Positions 47,428 through 55,632 of a DNA stretch of 64,000 nucleotides are shown one piece after another. A program made the position numbers and the translations under genes. The notes beneath the pieces were generated by a model, which saw nothing but the letters and a program-made list of their open reading frames with translations, was not told the DNA's origin and made no database searches. Position 1 is the stretch's first letter. The number at the start of each line of letters is the position of its first letter. Origin of the DNA: Mesorhizobium erdmanii USDA 3471 (GTDB lineage Bacteria; Pseudomonadota; Alphaproteobacteria; Rhizobiales; Rhizobiaceae); assembly GCF_000472705.1 (NCBI RefSeq), contig NZ_AXAE01000018.1:154-64153 (forward strand), read 5' to 3'.

Positions 47428-49017
47428 TTAAGCCGAAGCCGGCTTGAAGTCGAGATACAAAGGCACGCCGTCCGGACGGGTCGCAGCTTTTATCTTAGTC
47501 GTGCGGTACACGACAGGAGTACCACCATTTGTCAGGAACCGGTGGGCACCCGAATCCTCCAAGAGGTCCTGCATCTCGTAATAGAGCTTTGCGCGCTCGT
47601 TTGGATCTTCAATCGTGACTGCCTTGGCGTTGAGCTCGTCATAGCGATCACTTCGGAAGCGCGTCCAATTCCAAACGCCCACCTGGGATTTCACGAACCA
47701 GGCCGTGTACTCAGAAGGATCAGGCAGACTGCCGTCGTTTCTGATAAAGAGCTGCAAGTCCTTCCAGCGATCACCTTCCGATTCCTGGCCGATGCCGCTG
47801 TAGGAACCGGTGTCCTGGGTATTGACTTGGACAGTAATGCCGATCTGCGACAACTGCGCCTGAATCGTCTGGGCGATTATCGAAGGTATGCCACTGTTGT
47901 CACAATCGATGGTTAACTGCAGGTTGCTGACACCGGCCTTGTCAAGGAACTCCTTGGCCTTGGCGAGGTCGCCTTCCGGTGGAACAAGCGCCTTTTCGCG
48001 ATACCCGATCATACCTGGCGGAATTATCCCCGTTGCCACGTTGGCCTGCCCCGCATAGGCGGCGTCCAGGATCTGCGGTACATTGATGCCCCATTGAATT
48101 GCTTTGCGGACATTGATGTCCTTCAGCTTCGGGTTATCCATATTCATACCAAGCCAGATGTAACGGAGCGAGGGATGCTCCTCAATCTTTGTATCAGGCG
48201 GCGGATTGCTTTTGAACGTCGCCAGTGAATCGAGACCGATCGTCGCGAAATCAACATCTCCGGCCTGATACGCGCGTTCCGCCGTCTTAATGTCCGTGAT
48301 CGTGACGATGCGGATTTCATCAAATCCTGGTTTTGGTCCAGACCACTCGGGATTACGAGTCAACAGTGTGTATTGGTTTTGCTTCCAGTCCGAGAGCACA
48401 TAGGGCCCAGAGAACACCGGCGGTTTCATGCCGAAATTGCCGCCGTCCTTGATCGCCTTCATCACCGCCTGCTCGGAAACGATATGACCGACCCCAAAAG
48501 GAAATGTGAGGTTCCATACCGGCACAAACGGAGTCTTGAACACTATAACGCCCGTATGATCGTCCTCGATCTCGACATGATCCAAGGAGCCTAGCTCAGA
48601 CATGTCCGGCGACTTGTGCTTGATGATGCGTTCAAATGAGAACTTGACGTCCTTGGCAGTCATCTCACCATAACCGCCGGTGAATTGAATGCCTTTCTTC
48701 AGACGGAAACGAATATGCGTTGGATCGACCTGCTCGAGTTTTTCCGCCGCCTCCAGTTCCCAGCCCCATTCGGCCCCTGATTTATAACGCGTTAGCTTGG
48801 AATAAAGGCAGTTCATCACGTTAACTTCGTAAGTCGAGGCGTAAAAGCCAGGATCCAAAGTAGTGAGATCAAACTGAAGGGCGACCTTCAGCACTTTACC
48901 TTCTGCCGCCCAGATCACCTGCGAAAGCGGCACGCCGCTAGCAATGATACCACCGCCCAAGGCGGCTCCTACCTTAAGAAGACTGCGGCGGTCGATATTC
49001 TTGATAATGCCTTCCAT
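47428..49017 (-). CDS. ABC transporter substrate-binding protein, oligopeptide class
   Basis: 529 residues with a Tat-like signal (IDRRSLLKVGAALGGG) and a family 5 binding domain (RFRLKKGIQFTGGYGEMTAKDVKFSFERII). The start at 49017 has a good GGGAGGAA site. It belongs to a different branch from the three paralogues at 13329, 34568 and 52636. It heads the operon binding protein, permeases, ATPases, ending at the terminator at 43265. Just upstream a degenerate second copy of its start region is visible (49090-49175). Confidence 0.94.
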   Translation of the reverse strand: MEGIIKNIDRRSLLKVGAALGGGIIASGVPLSQVIWAAEGKVLKVALQFDLTTLDPGFYASTYEVNVMNCLYSKLTRYKSGAEWGWELEAAEKLEQVDPTHIRFRLKKGIQFTGGYGEMTAKDVKFSFERIIKHKSPDMSELGSLDHVEIEDDHTGVIVFKTPFVPVWNLTFPFGVGHIVSEQAVMKAIKDGGNFGMKPPVFSGPYVLSDWKQNQYTLLTRNPEWSGPKPGFDEIRIVTITDIKTAERAYQAGDVDFATIGLDSLATFKSNPPPDTKIEEHPSLRYIWLGMNMDNPKLKDINVRKAIQWGINVPQILDAAYAGQANVATGIIPPGMIGYREKALVPPEGDLAKAKEFLDKAGVSNLQLTIDCDNSGIPSIIAQTIQAQLSQIGITVQVNTQDTGSYSGIGQESEGDRWKDLQLFIRNDGSLPDPSEYTAWFVKSQVGVWNWTRFRSDRYDELNAKAVTIEDPNERAKLYYEMQDLLEDSGAHRFLTNGGTPVVYRTTKIKAATRPDGVPLYLDFKPASA

Positions 49018-49042
49018 ACTTTCCTCCCATTCCGGTTAGTTA

Positions 49043-49175
49043 GCTGCTGCGAGTTCGGCCATCACTCAGCTGATGTACCACTTGAGTTCTTGTCGCCCCT
49101 TGATGCCAACGACCAAGCGGCTCCTCCCAAAAGAAGAGTGCGGCGGTCGATGCTCTGGACAATAGCTTCCACGGT
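49043..49175 (-). pseudogene. Vestige of a duplicated hydrolase-end/binding-protein-start junction
   Basis: On the minus strand 49175-49090 reads EAIVQSIDRRTLLLGGAA, matching the N-terminus of the binding protein at 49017 (EGIIKNIDRRSLLKVGAA), and then loses similarity. 49043-49062 repeats GCTGCGAGTTCGGCCATCA, which also occurs at 49239-49258 inside the end of the serine hydrolase gene. This looks like the debris of a duplicated gene junction. Confidence 0.6.
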
Positions 49176-49193
49176 CGGCTTCCGATGCGCTAA

Positions 49194-50354
49194 TCAAGTT
49201 CCGCTAAAGACAGATCGTCCAGGACCAATGGATTCGGATGCTGCGAGTTCGGCCATCATGTTGATTAGAGGTGGGTAAATCTCGCCGTCGTCACCGCTCT
49301 GGTTTTCGTGCACGCCCATGTAGACGACGACGATGCCGGTGTCGGGGTTAGCGAGCAGGTACTGCCCCCCATACCCCCCGTGGCCGAGCCAAGTGCCGTC
49401 CGTCGTCGTGCAGCGGCTATAGTACATCCCCTCTCGCGGCTTTGGCCAAGTAGGTCCGGGGTTGCGACGCGTTTCGTCGATGAAGCCAGCATCGGCGACA
49501 CGGCGCCCGTCAATGCCCTCGCCCCGACGCGCGAAGATTAAACCGTAGCGTGCGAGATCACGGGCGGAAAGGGAGGCGAGCCCGCCAAGCGACGGCACCC
49601 CGTCGCGATCGCAAAGGATATGGAAGGAGTTCTCCAGGCCTGCTCCATCAACGATCTCGATAAGCCAGCTACTTAGCGATCGCTTGCTAACACGCTCGAC
49701 GATCCAGCCGAGCACTTCGGGGCTAGCCGAGTTGTAGATCAGGTGTCCAGTTCGATTAATCAGATCTTCTCCGGTGATGCCGCGGATGAATGAGCGGATC
49801 GTCAACTCACTCCCATCGGTCGCCGGTAAACGCAAACCTGCAGCGAGTTCCAGGGCAAACCAGTCACCATCATCGCTATAGTTGTTGACGACATTCATGT
49901 CGGACACTGCCCGGACGGTCGCCTCCCCGTATCCCGTCCCGATCTCAGGCAGATAGTCCTTGACCCGTCGGTCGAGATCGAGAAGACCGTCTGCGACGCA
50001 CCGGCCAAGCATGATGTTGAGGATTGTCTTTGTGATGGACATCAGGGTCTGCGGCCTGTCCGGGCCGAAGTCCGAAGCATAGGCCTCATAGAGGATGCGA
50101 TCGTCACGCGCCACGACGAAGCCGGAGAAATGCGGTACGGACAGAAACCGCGCGACGTCGGGGCGCTCTCCAATAGTCCAGTCGATATCTTTCTTGAACG
50201 GTAGCACGCGAGGCGAACGCAGGGATGTGACGTAACGGGCGATAGTATGCAGATTCTGAAAACTATGCCGGCGATTGTTCGCCAGATTCCAGTGTACACT
50301 ATTATCGATCGGCGAGACGACCAGGTCTGGATTGGGTATCGAGGCAACCGTCAT
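49194..50354 (-). CDS. Beta-lactamase-fold serine hydrolase
   Basis: 386 residues; catalytic SITK (S106, K109), the YNSAS motif as the tyrosine motif and HGGYGG as the third motif. It belongs to the same broad class as the 1857-3095 protein but differs along its length. No signal peptide is evident. It lies between an M24 protein upstream and the importer operon downstream on the minus strand. The substrate is probably an ester, amide or peptide derivative (inference). Confidence 0.87.
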   Translation of the reverse strand: MTVASIPNPDLVVSPIDNSVHWNLANNRRHSFQNLHTIARYVTSLRSPRVLPFKKDIDWTIGERPDVARFLSVPHFSGFVVARDDRILYEAYASDFGPDRPQTLMSITKTILNIMLGRCVADGLLDLDRRVKDYLPEIGTGYGEATVRAVSDMNVVNNYSDDGDWFALELAAGLRLPATDGSELTIRSFIRGITGEDLINRTGHLIYNSASPEVLGWIVERVSKRSLSSWLIEIVDGAGLENSFHILCDRDGVPSLGGLASLSARDLARYGLIFARRGEGIDGRRVADAGFIDETRRNPGPTWPKPREGMYYSRCTTTDGTWLGHGGYGGQYLLANPDTGIVVVYMGVHENQSGDDGEIYPPLINMMAELAASESIGPGRSVFSGT

Positions 50355-50507
50355 GGGTCAGGTATCCTGATGGGTTCTTGGTCTCGGGTTTGATAATCTG
50401 TTTCAGATCATCATTCTCATTCTTCAAAAGTTCGCTTCCATTGCCCCACGAAGCCCGGCCTTTACAGGGTGCTCCGCCAGAAGCATTCGCAAGCTACGGG
50501 AGGTAGG

Positions 50508-50548
50508 CGGAGCTCGGCAATTTTGCTGCGCGAGTTTGCCGAGCTCCG
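50508..50548 (-). terminator. Strong hairpin behind the M24 gene
   Basis: CGGAGCTCGGCAA (50508-50520) pairs perfectly with TTGCCGAGCTCCG (50536-50548), five bases after the stop codon of the M24 gene. No T-run follows on the minus strand. It is either a factor-dependent terminator or an mRNA stabiliser between the two genes. Confidence 0.5.
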
Positions 50549-50553
50549 GTGTT

Positions 50554-51726
50554 TCACACGGGACGCTCGAAAAGGTCGCGGGGTACGGTGGTCAGCAGCT
50601 CCGCGCCAGTATCGGTGACCCGAACAGTGTCACTCAGCAAGTACGTTTCGTCGCGATCAATGAAAGTGGACTCGAAGTGGAAAGTCATATTGGCCACGAT
50701 CTGGGTGTCGTTGTTAAATGCCAAACTAGGGCCATCGATAAAGCCGAGTCCCAGGGAGTAACCGAAGCGCCCCTCCTCCTTTATGAACCCGTACGGCCGA
50801 ATAGCCCCTTGATAGGCGCGCGCCACATCAGCGCAGGTCGCGCCCGGGCGCATAGCATCCACCACCGCATGGAACCCGGCCATGCCCGCCTCGTGCCGAT
50901 GCTTCCGGTGTGGCGCAACTGGACCTACATGAGCAATCCGCGCCAATGCAACTGGGTACTGGAGCCGGGTCGCGCCACATAGCAGATAATATTCCTGCCC
51001 AGCCGCGAATAAGTCGTCCTTCCACTGCTGATGTGGTGCCTTGGCGAACTCGCCGCCGCGGAGGTAAACAAAAGGCCCCGGTCCACCGGGAATGCTTTTC
51101 GTACCGGCACAAAGCGCTGACATGGTCGCCGCGACTGCGTCAGGATGCCTAGCGCCGACGGCGATCTTGTCGATGCCAGCAAGTATAGCCCGTTCCGCGA
51201 TCGTGGCCGCCTCGCGCATATAAATCAGTTCGCGCTCGGACTTGACCACCTTGCATGCCCCTACCAGGTCACTAGCGTCGATCGGCTCCTGACCTCCCAA
51301 TGTGGCGACAAGCTTTCGATAGCTGAACACGCCCAGGCCGGACACTTCAACGCCGATACGTGCGGACGCCTTCACCTTGCTCTTGATAAATTGAGCGATG
51401 TATTCCCAGACGCTTTTCCCATCTGTGCCGCCTACGTAGCTTTCCGGATAAGCAATAATCCGATCTTTCGAAAGCCAGCATCCGGCTTCCGTCGCACCGT
51501 CAGCATCCATCTTCCGTAGGATAAAATAAGGATCGTCATCGAGCGTCACCAGCACAGCGTAATCGCTCGCATCGGGGGCGTCGCACCCGAGGAGATAGAA
51601 CTGATCGGCCTTCGAGATGACCACCAGCGCGTCCATCCCTGAATTGGACATCAAAGCACGCACTTTATCGAGGCGAGCGCGATACTCCGACGTCTCAAAC
51701 GCCTGCACAATGTTCCTGTCGTTCAT
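50554..51726 (-). CDS. M24 pita-bread-fold protein, creatinase/ectoine-hydrolase-like (paralogue 2)
   Basis: 390 residues from the ATG at 51726, set by GGAGAGGAGG just upstream. It is similar throughout to the protein at 17616-18791 (both begin with NIVQAFETSE- or NTVQAFETSE-like sequence). The metal-site segment reads LLCGATRLQYPVALARIAH, without aspartates, so it is creatinase-like and probably metal-free. Both copies lie beside a binding protein whose permeases have decayed, pointing to a shared substrate pathway. Its promoter region shares an element with the binding-protein gene at 54219. Confidence 0.88.
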   Translation of the reverse strand: MNDRNIVQAFETSEYRARLDKVRALMSNSGMDALVVISKADQFYLLGCDAPDASDYAVLVTLDDDPYFILRKMDADGATEAGCWLSKDRIIAYPESYVGGTDGKSVWEYIAQFIKSKVKASARIGVEVSGLGVFSYRKLVATLGGQEPIDASDLVGACKVVKSERELIYMREAATIAERAILAGIDKIAVGARHPDAVAATMSALCAGTKSIPGGPGPFVYLRGGEFAKAPHQQWKDDLFAAGQEYYLLCGATRLQYPVALARIAHVGPVAPHRKHRHEAGMAGFHAVVDAMRPGATCADVARAYQGAIRPYGFIKEEGRFGYSLGLGFIDGPSLAFNNDTQIVANMTFHFESTFIDRDETYLLSDTVRVTDTGAELLTTVPRDLFERPV

Positions 51727-51828
51727 ACAAAACCTCCTCTCCAAATTGGCCATTTCATAAGCTTGTCCAAGGCCGTTTCCACGAGCAGGCTTGGGAAAAG
51801 TCGTCGCACCGCTCAATCTTTCTCCTAC

Positions 51829-51866
51829 TGTCGACATATTGTCGCGACTTGTCAAATGCTTTTTTT
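51829..51866 (-). promoter_or_regulatory. Shared promoter/operator element, copy A
   Basis: TGTCGACATATTGTCG (51829-51844) followed six bases later by GTCAAAT is repeated at 54402-54431. On the minus strand this gives a TTGAC -35-like box, then CGACAATATGTCGACA. It lies 103 bases before the M24 start. A common regulator is likely; GntR-type operators often have such ATTGTC/GACAAT half-sites (inference). Confidence 0.55.
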
Positions 51867-51879
51867 GGAAGTGAAATCA

Positions 51880-52255
51880 AAGTTCGCCGACGACTGTTTG
51901 GTTGTGCCGTTAACGAGGGGGGCGTGGAGCCGGGGTCCAACATCCCGGCGAAGCATATCAAACCCAGCCGCCGACCACCGCAGCGGTGAAGCCGGGATCG
52001 CACCCATCGAGAAGGAAGGCAGTATCGCCAGCACCGGATCAGGATCGTCGTCTGGGTGCCTTAGATCATGCACGAGGGCAGGTCGCGTCGAAGATTGCGG
52101 TGCCTAAAAGAGATTTCGCCGATATCGCCTCCCAGACACTGCCGGCGATGTCGCCGAGGCCGCAGGGGGCGATCCACTGTGCAAAGATCGTCACGAGGAA
52201 GAAGAAGGTGATGATAACAAGGCCAATCAGCGAAATACGTCTTAACACCGTGCCA
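51880..52255 (-). pseudogene. Remnant of DppC-type ABC permease
   Basis: On the minus strand LIGLVIITFFFLVTIFAQWIAP and GDIAGSVWEAISAKSLLGT match the N-terminus of the intact permease at 32772-33596. A later frame has LPSFSMGAI. The rest is missing or frameshifted. It stands in the same order after the binding protein and permease B as in the intact operon. Confidence 0.85.
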
Positions 52256-52259
52256 TCCT

Positions 52260-52620
52260 CACCCCGGATGCCGGAGGCGCGGATTGGCGAGGATCGCCGC
52301 CACATCGCCTATGACATTAAGGAAAGATATAGGCGCGGCGAAGACAGGCCAACAGCCTCGACGACCAGCACGTCCCGCATGGCGACATGGTCGACCAGAT
52401 ACTCGCCCATGCCCGGATAGACGGAGAACACCTCAACGACTACCACGAGAAAGGCGGGAGGTTCTCGAGCGCGAGCGGCGTCGCCGACTGGCCGAGATTG
52501 GATTGTGCAACGTCGCCCGGAAGCAGATTAGTGCCGACAGATCAGCACCGATAGGCGAGCAACAAGAGGATGCCCAGCGCTACGCGCTGGGCGATGAGCT
52601 TCACGATCGGCGAGGACATG
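52260..52620 (-). pseudogene. Remnant of DppB-type ABC permease
   Basis: On the minus strand KLIAQRVALGILLLL is followed by a stop, LLPGDVAQSNLGQSATPLALEN, then, after a large internal deletion, VYPGMGEYLVDHVAMRDV. Compared with the intact protein at 33605-34555, most of the membrane core is deleted. The binding-protein gene upstream (52636) is intact. Confidence 0.85.
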
Positions 52621-52635
52621 GGTGCACGGCCTGTC

Positions 52636-54219
52636 TCAGGCCTGGAGCCAGCACTTAGACAACGCGTAGCCGTTCATCATTTCCCCATTGCTGTCGTTCT
52701 CCCAACCGCCGACTTTCGGCCCGGTCGCGTCGATGAAGTCGTTGAACATCGGGATGATCGCGCCGCCTTCGTCGCGGAGAATCGTACCGATGTCAAAATA
52801 GAGCTTCTTGCGCTTGACTGGATCGAGTTCGCCACGCGCCTCGAGCAGCATCTTATCGAACTTTTCATTGAAGAAGTTCGTCTCGTTATAAACGGCCTTG
52901 GAATAATAAACCGTAGAATACATCAAGTTCTGAGTCGGACGGCCACCCCAGTAAGAGGGACAGAACGGCTGCTTATCCCAGACTTCCGACCAGTAGCCGT
53001 CGGCCGGCTCGCGCTTGAGCTCCAGCTTGATGCCGGCATTCGCCGCACTCGCCTGGTAGAGCTGTGCGGCGTCGACGGCGCCCGGAAAGGCGGCGTCCGA
53101 GACGTGCAGCAGCACGGAGCCGTCGTGGCCCGACTTCTTGTAGTGGAACGCGGCCTTGTCGGGGTCGTAGGTGCGCTGCTCCATCTCACTGAACAGTTGA
53201 TAGACCTTGTTGATCGGCGTGTCGTTGCCGACCGAACCGTAGCCCATTAGGATTTTCTGCACCATCTCCTCGCGGTTGATAGCGTATTTCAGCGAAAGGC
53301 GCAGATCGTTGTTGTCGAAGGGCGCTGTGTCGCAATGCATGTTGAAAGTGTAGTAGCCCTTGCCCGCGACGTTGCGGATGGTGATGCCTGGGATGTGCTT
53401 GATGAGTTCGATCACCTTGGGCTCGATGGCTCGGATCATGTGAACCTGGCCGCTCTGCAATGCCGTCATGCGGGCGGTTGCGTCGTTGATGACGATGATT
53501 TCGATCTCGTCGGCAAAGCCGCGGTCGCTTCGCCAATAGCCGGCGAACTTTTCGCCGCCGAGGCGCACACCGGCTTCATTGACCGTGACTTTGTAGGGAC
53601 CGGTCCCGATGCCTCCGATCGGGTTGTCCTTGCCGCCGTTCGGCTGGATCATAAGGTGATAGTCGTCCATTAGGAACGGCAGGTCGACAACGGAGTCCTT
53701 AAGGGTGAAGACGACGTTCTGGCCGTCGACGGCAATCTTGTCGATGCTCTGCATAATGCCGAGCGCGGCGGACTTCGACTTTTCGTCGGAATGGCGCTCC
53801 ATCGTGGCCAGCACGTCGGCGGGGGTCATTTCCTTGCCATTGTGAAACTGAACGCCCTTGCGAATCTTGAAGGTCCAAATCTTGGCGTCCTTGGATGCGC
53901 CCCATTCCTCGGCGAGTGCCGGCTGAAGCTCGCCCTTGGAGTCGATCTGCACCAGCTGCTCGGCCCATTGGCGGACGAAGAGAAAGGGAGCCGAGCCCCC
54001 TACGAGTGCTGGATCGAGGCTGTCCGCAGCCGATCCACCCGGCGACCCTGCTCTGAGCAAGCCGCCTTTGACGGGTCCCTCAGCACTAGCAGCCGTGGCA
54101 AGCAAGTTGTTAGCCAAAGCCGTGCTGACACCGAGCGCTGCGGCTCGCCCCAAAAACGCGCGGCGGGACAGTTTACCTTTCGCGACCCGCACGCTGAGAA
54201 AACGCATCTCGTCATTCAT
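52636..54219 (-). CDS. ABC transporter substrate-binding protein, oligopeptide class (paralogue 3 of 3)
   Basis: 527 residues; the ATG at 54219 is preceded by GAAAGGGGAA. A Tat signal (LSRRAFLGRAAALGVS) and a family 5 binding domain follow; it is close to the proteins at 13329 and 34568. Both permease genes downstream are wrecked, but the binding protein is intact along its length, so it may be kept because it feeds a transporter encoded elsewhere. The upstream element at 54402 is shared with the M24 gene. Confidence 0.93.
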   Translation of the reverse strand: MNDEMRFLSVRVAKGKLSRRAFLGRAAALGVSTALANNLLATAASAEGPVKGGLLRAGSPGGSAADSLDPALVGGSAPFLFVRQWAEQLVQIDSKGELQPALAEEWGASKDAKIWTFKIRKGVQFHNGKEMTPADVLATMERHSDEKSKSAALGIMQSIDKIAVDGQNVVFTLKDSVVDLPFLMDDYHLMIQPNGGKDNPIGGIGTGPYKVTVNEAGVRLGGEKFAGYWRSDRGFADEIEIIVINDATARMTALQSGQVHMIRAIEPKVIELIKHIPGITIRNVAGKGYYTFNMHCDTAPFDNNDLRLSLKYAINREEMVQKILMGYGSVGNDTPINKVYQLFSEMEQRTYDPDKAAFHYKKSGHDGSVLLHVSDAAFPGAVDAAQLYQASAANAGIKLELKREPADGYWSEVWDKQPFCPSYWGGRPTQNLMYSTVYYSKAVYNETNFFNEKFDKMLLEARGELDPVKRKKLYFDIGTILRDEGGAIIPMFNDFIDATGPKVGGWENDSNGEMMNGYALSKCWLQA

Positions 54220-54401
54220 CGTATTCCCCTTTCTTCCACGCCTTCATGGCTGGTGCTTCAATTTTGTCGATCCGCGCAATCTGGCCCTAGGCACTGCTTT
54301 CGGCGCGTCGCGAACCATTGCAGTATCTCACCCCGGTCCCCTCCTGCTTCCCAGATGCCGATCATTTGTTTTGTGCAGAATGGACTGCCCCGATTGGACA
54401 A

Positions 54402-54439
54402 TGTCGACATATTGTCGTGGAGAGTCAAATATTTTTTGG
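54402..54439 (-). promoter_or_regulatory. Shared promoter/operator element, copy B
   Basis: The same TGTCGACATATTGTCG core as at 51829, followed by GTCAAAT; here GACAAT-N8-ATTGTC (54397-54416) is a perfect inverted repeat. It lies 183 bases before the binding-protein start. Confidence 0.55.
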
Positions 54440-54914
54440 TTGCCGTTACGATGGGCATGGTGCCGCGCTCAACATCGCGACTATCCGCGAGTCGTGGCCG
54501 TAACCGCATGCGGTGGGGTAGGCTTCAGTGCCATTTAGGTGCGAAGATCGCCCGCGGGGCAATCATCGCGGTGGACCGCTGGCGCGCGGCGTTGGAGATC
54601 GCAAAGATTGGGCGACCTATGTCGTGAACTCGGCCAGCAAGTCACATGCGCCAGACCGTCCTCCCAACGAACTAAGGCGTGGACTACGCATCGAGGCGGT
54701 TGTCGCAAGGACAGCATGGAGCTAGCGGCGGGAATCCTAGCACCGGCGCCGAACCGAATTTGATCGTGTCTCAAGACCCGACACTCGGGTCGATGTCGCG
54801 CCCTTCATACTCGGCCGGAGGCATGCCACCCCGGGCAGCTTCTACGGAGCCGCCGCGCCCAAGGAGAAGTTCCCGAGGCTCGCCCGAATCTATGAGGGAG
54901 GGGCCTAGATGCCG
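54440..54914. other. Gene-free stretch, IS-derived
   Basis: No frame here is a recognisable protein. The part near 54680-54790 could be the outer end of an IS110-type element, but I cannot prove it. One arm of an inverted repeat (CTAGATGCCGTAATGG, 54905-54920) has its partner at 55196-55211. Confidence 0.35.
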
Positions 54915-55091
54915 TAATGGCCCAGCCTCGAGCCCAATGCGGATGACAGACAATTCCAGTTCGTCGAAATAGCGCACCAGTGCCTCCGGCGCGCTGGCGA
55001 TCTTGACCTCGCGGATGATCCTTCCGGTCGCGTCCACAATGCACACGCTGCTCTCTTCCACAGAGACATCGATTGCCACATAGTGTTCCAT
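54915..55091 (-). pseudogene. IS110-family transposase, N-terminal fragment
   Basis: From the ATG at 55091 the frame reads MEHYVAIDVSVEESSVCIVD, then GLEAGPL, an IS110-type N-terminus with its DEDD-like first catalytic aspartate region (AIDVS). After 59 residues the similarity ends and the frame runs into unrelated sequence. The 3' part is missing. Inverted repeats at 54905-54920 and 55196-55211 bracket it, which suggests an inversion around the fragment. Confidence 0.75.
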
Positions 55092-55223
55092 GGCTGTTCC
55101 TCTCATGATGCTTAGAGCCGATCGCTCGGACTCTGTTTCAACACCATCATTCTGAGGGACAGCCACCCAACCTGGCTATGCTCGCGAAGGCCGGCCCATT
55201 ACGGCATCTAGTCTTATTCTAGT

Positions 55224-55632
55224 CTAAGTCCAGCAGGGTATTGAAGAAGTGTCGCGCTTGGCTTTGCGGATGGCCTCGTCGCCGTTGTGATAGTCGAGCG
55301 TGCCCTTGATCGAGCCGTTGTCCAGCAATTCGGCGTGGCCGCCGTCGCTAACTTCATCCATCTTGTCCAGATCGGCGACGACTCGCCGGAGAGGCCTAGC
55401 GGCTGACGCCGAGGTGAAGCGCCGCGCCGCGAAGTTCGCTAGCGCATGCCGACTTTTGCGAGATGGGGCAGCTGGATCGAAGTGCGGCGCTCCAAAAAGT
55501 TCTGTGTGATCCGGCAGTATTGGGTGAACCAATTCCCGAATAGATGGATGCCGCGTTGCGATATAACGCACGCGAACTCGGGTAGGTCGGCCACGGCGTA
55601 GTCGCGTTCTAGAAGGATCGCCGCCGGTCTCC
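55224..55632 (-). other. Gap with an unrecognised reading frame
   Basis: A minus-strand frame ends in a peptide containing ADLDKMDEVSDGGHAELLDNG and NGDEAIRKAKRDTSS. I do not recognise the family with confidence, and the frame overlaps the racemase start region when extended. It may be a remnant of a small gene or of a mobile element. Conservation across genomes would settle it. Confidence 0.3.

Noticed and set aside
47125-47916. 263-codon plus-strand frame opposite permease and binding-protein genes
   Set aside because: Antisense shadow of two well-supported genes; no family motif and no ribosome site.
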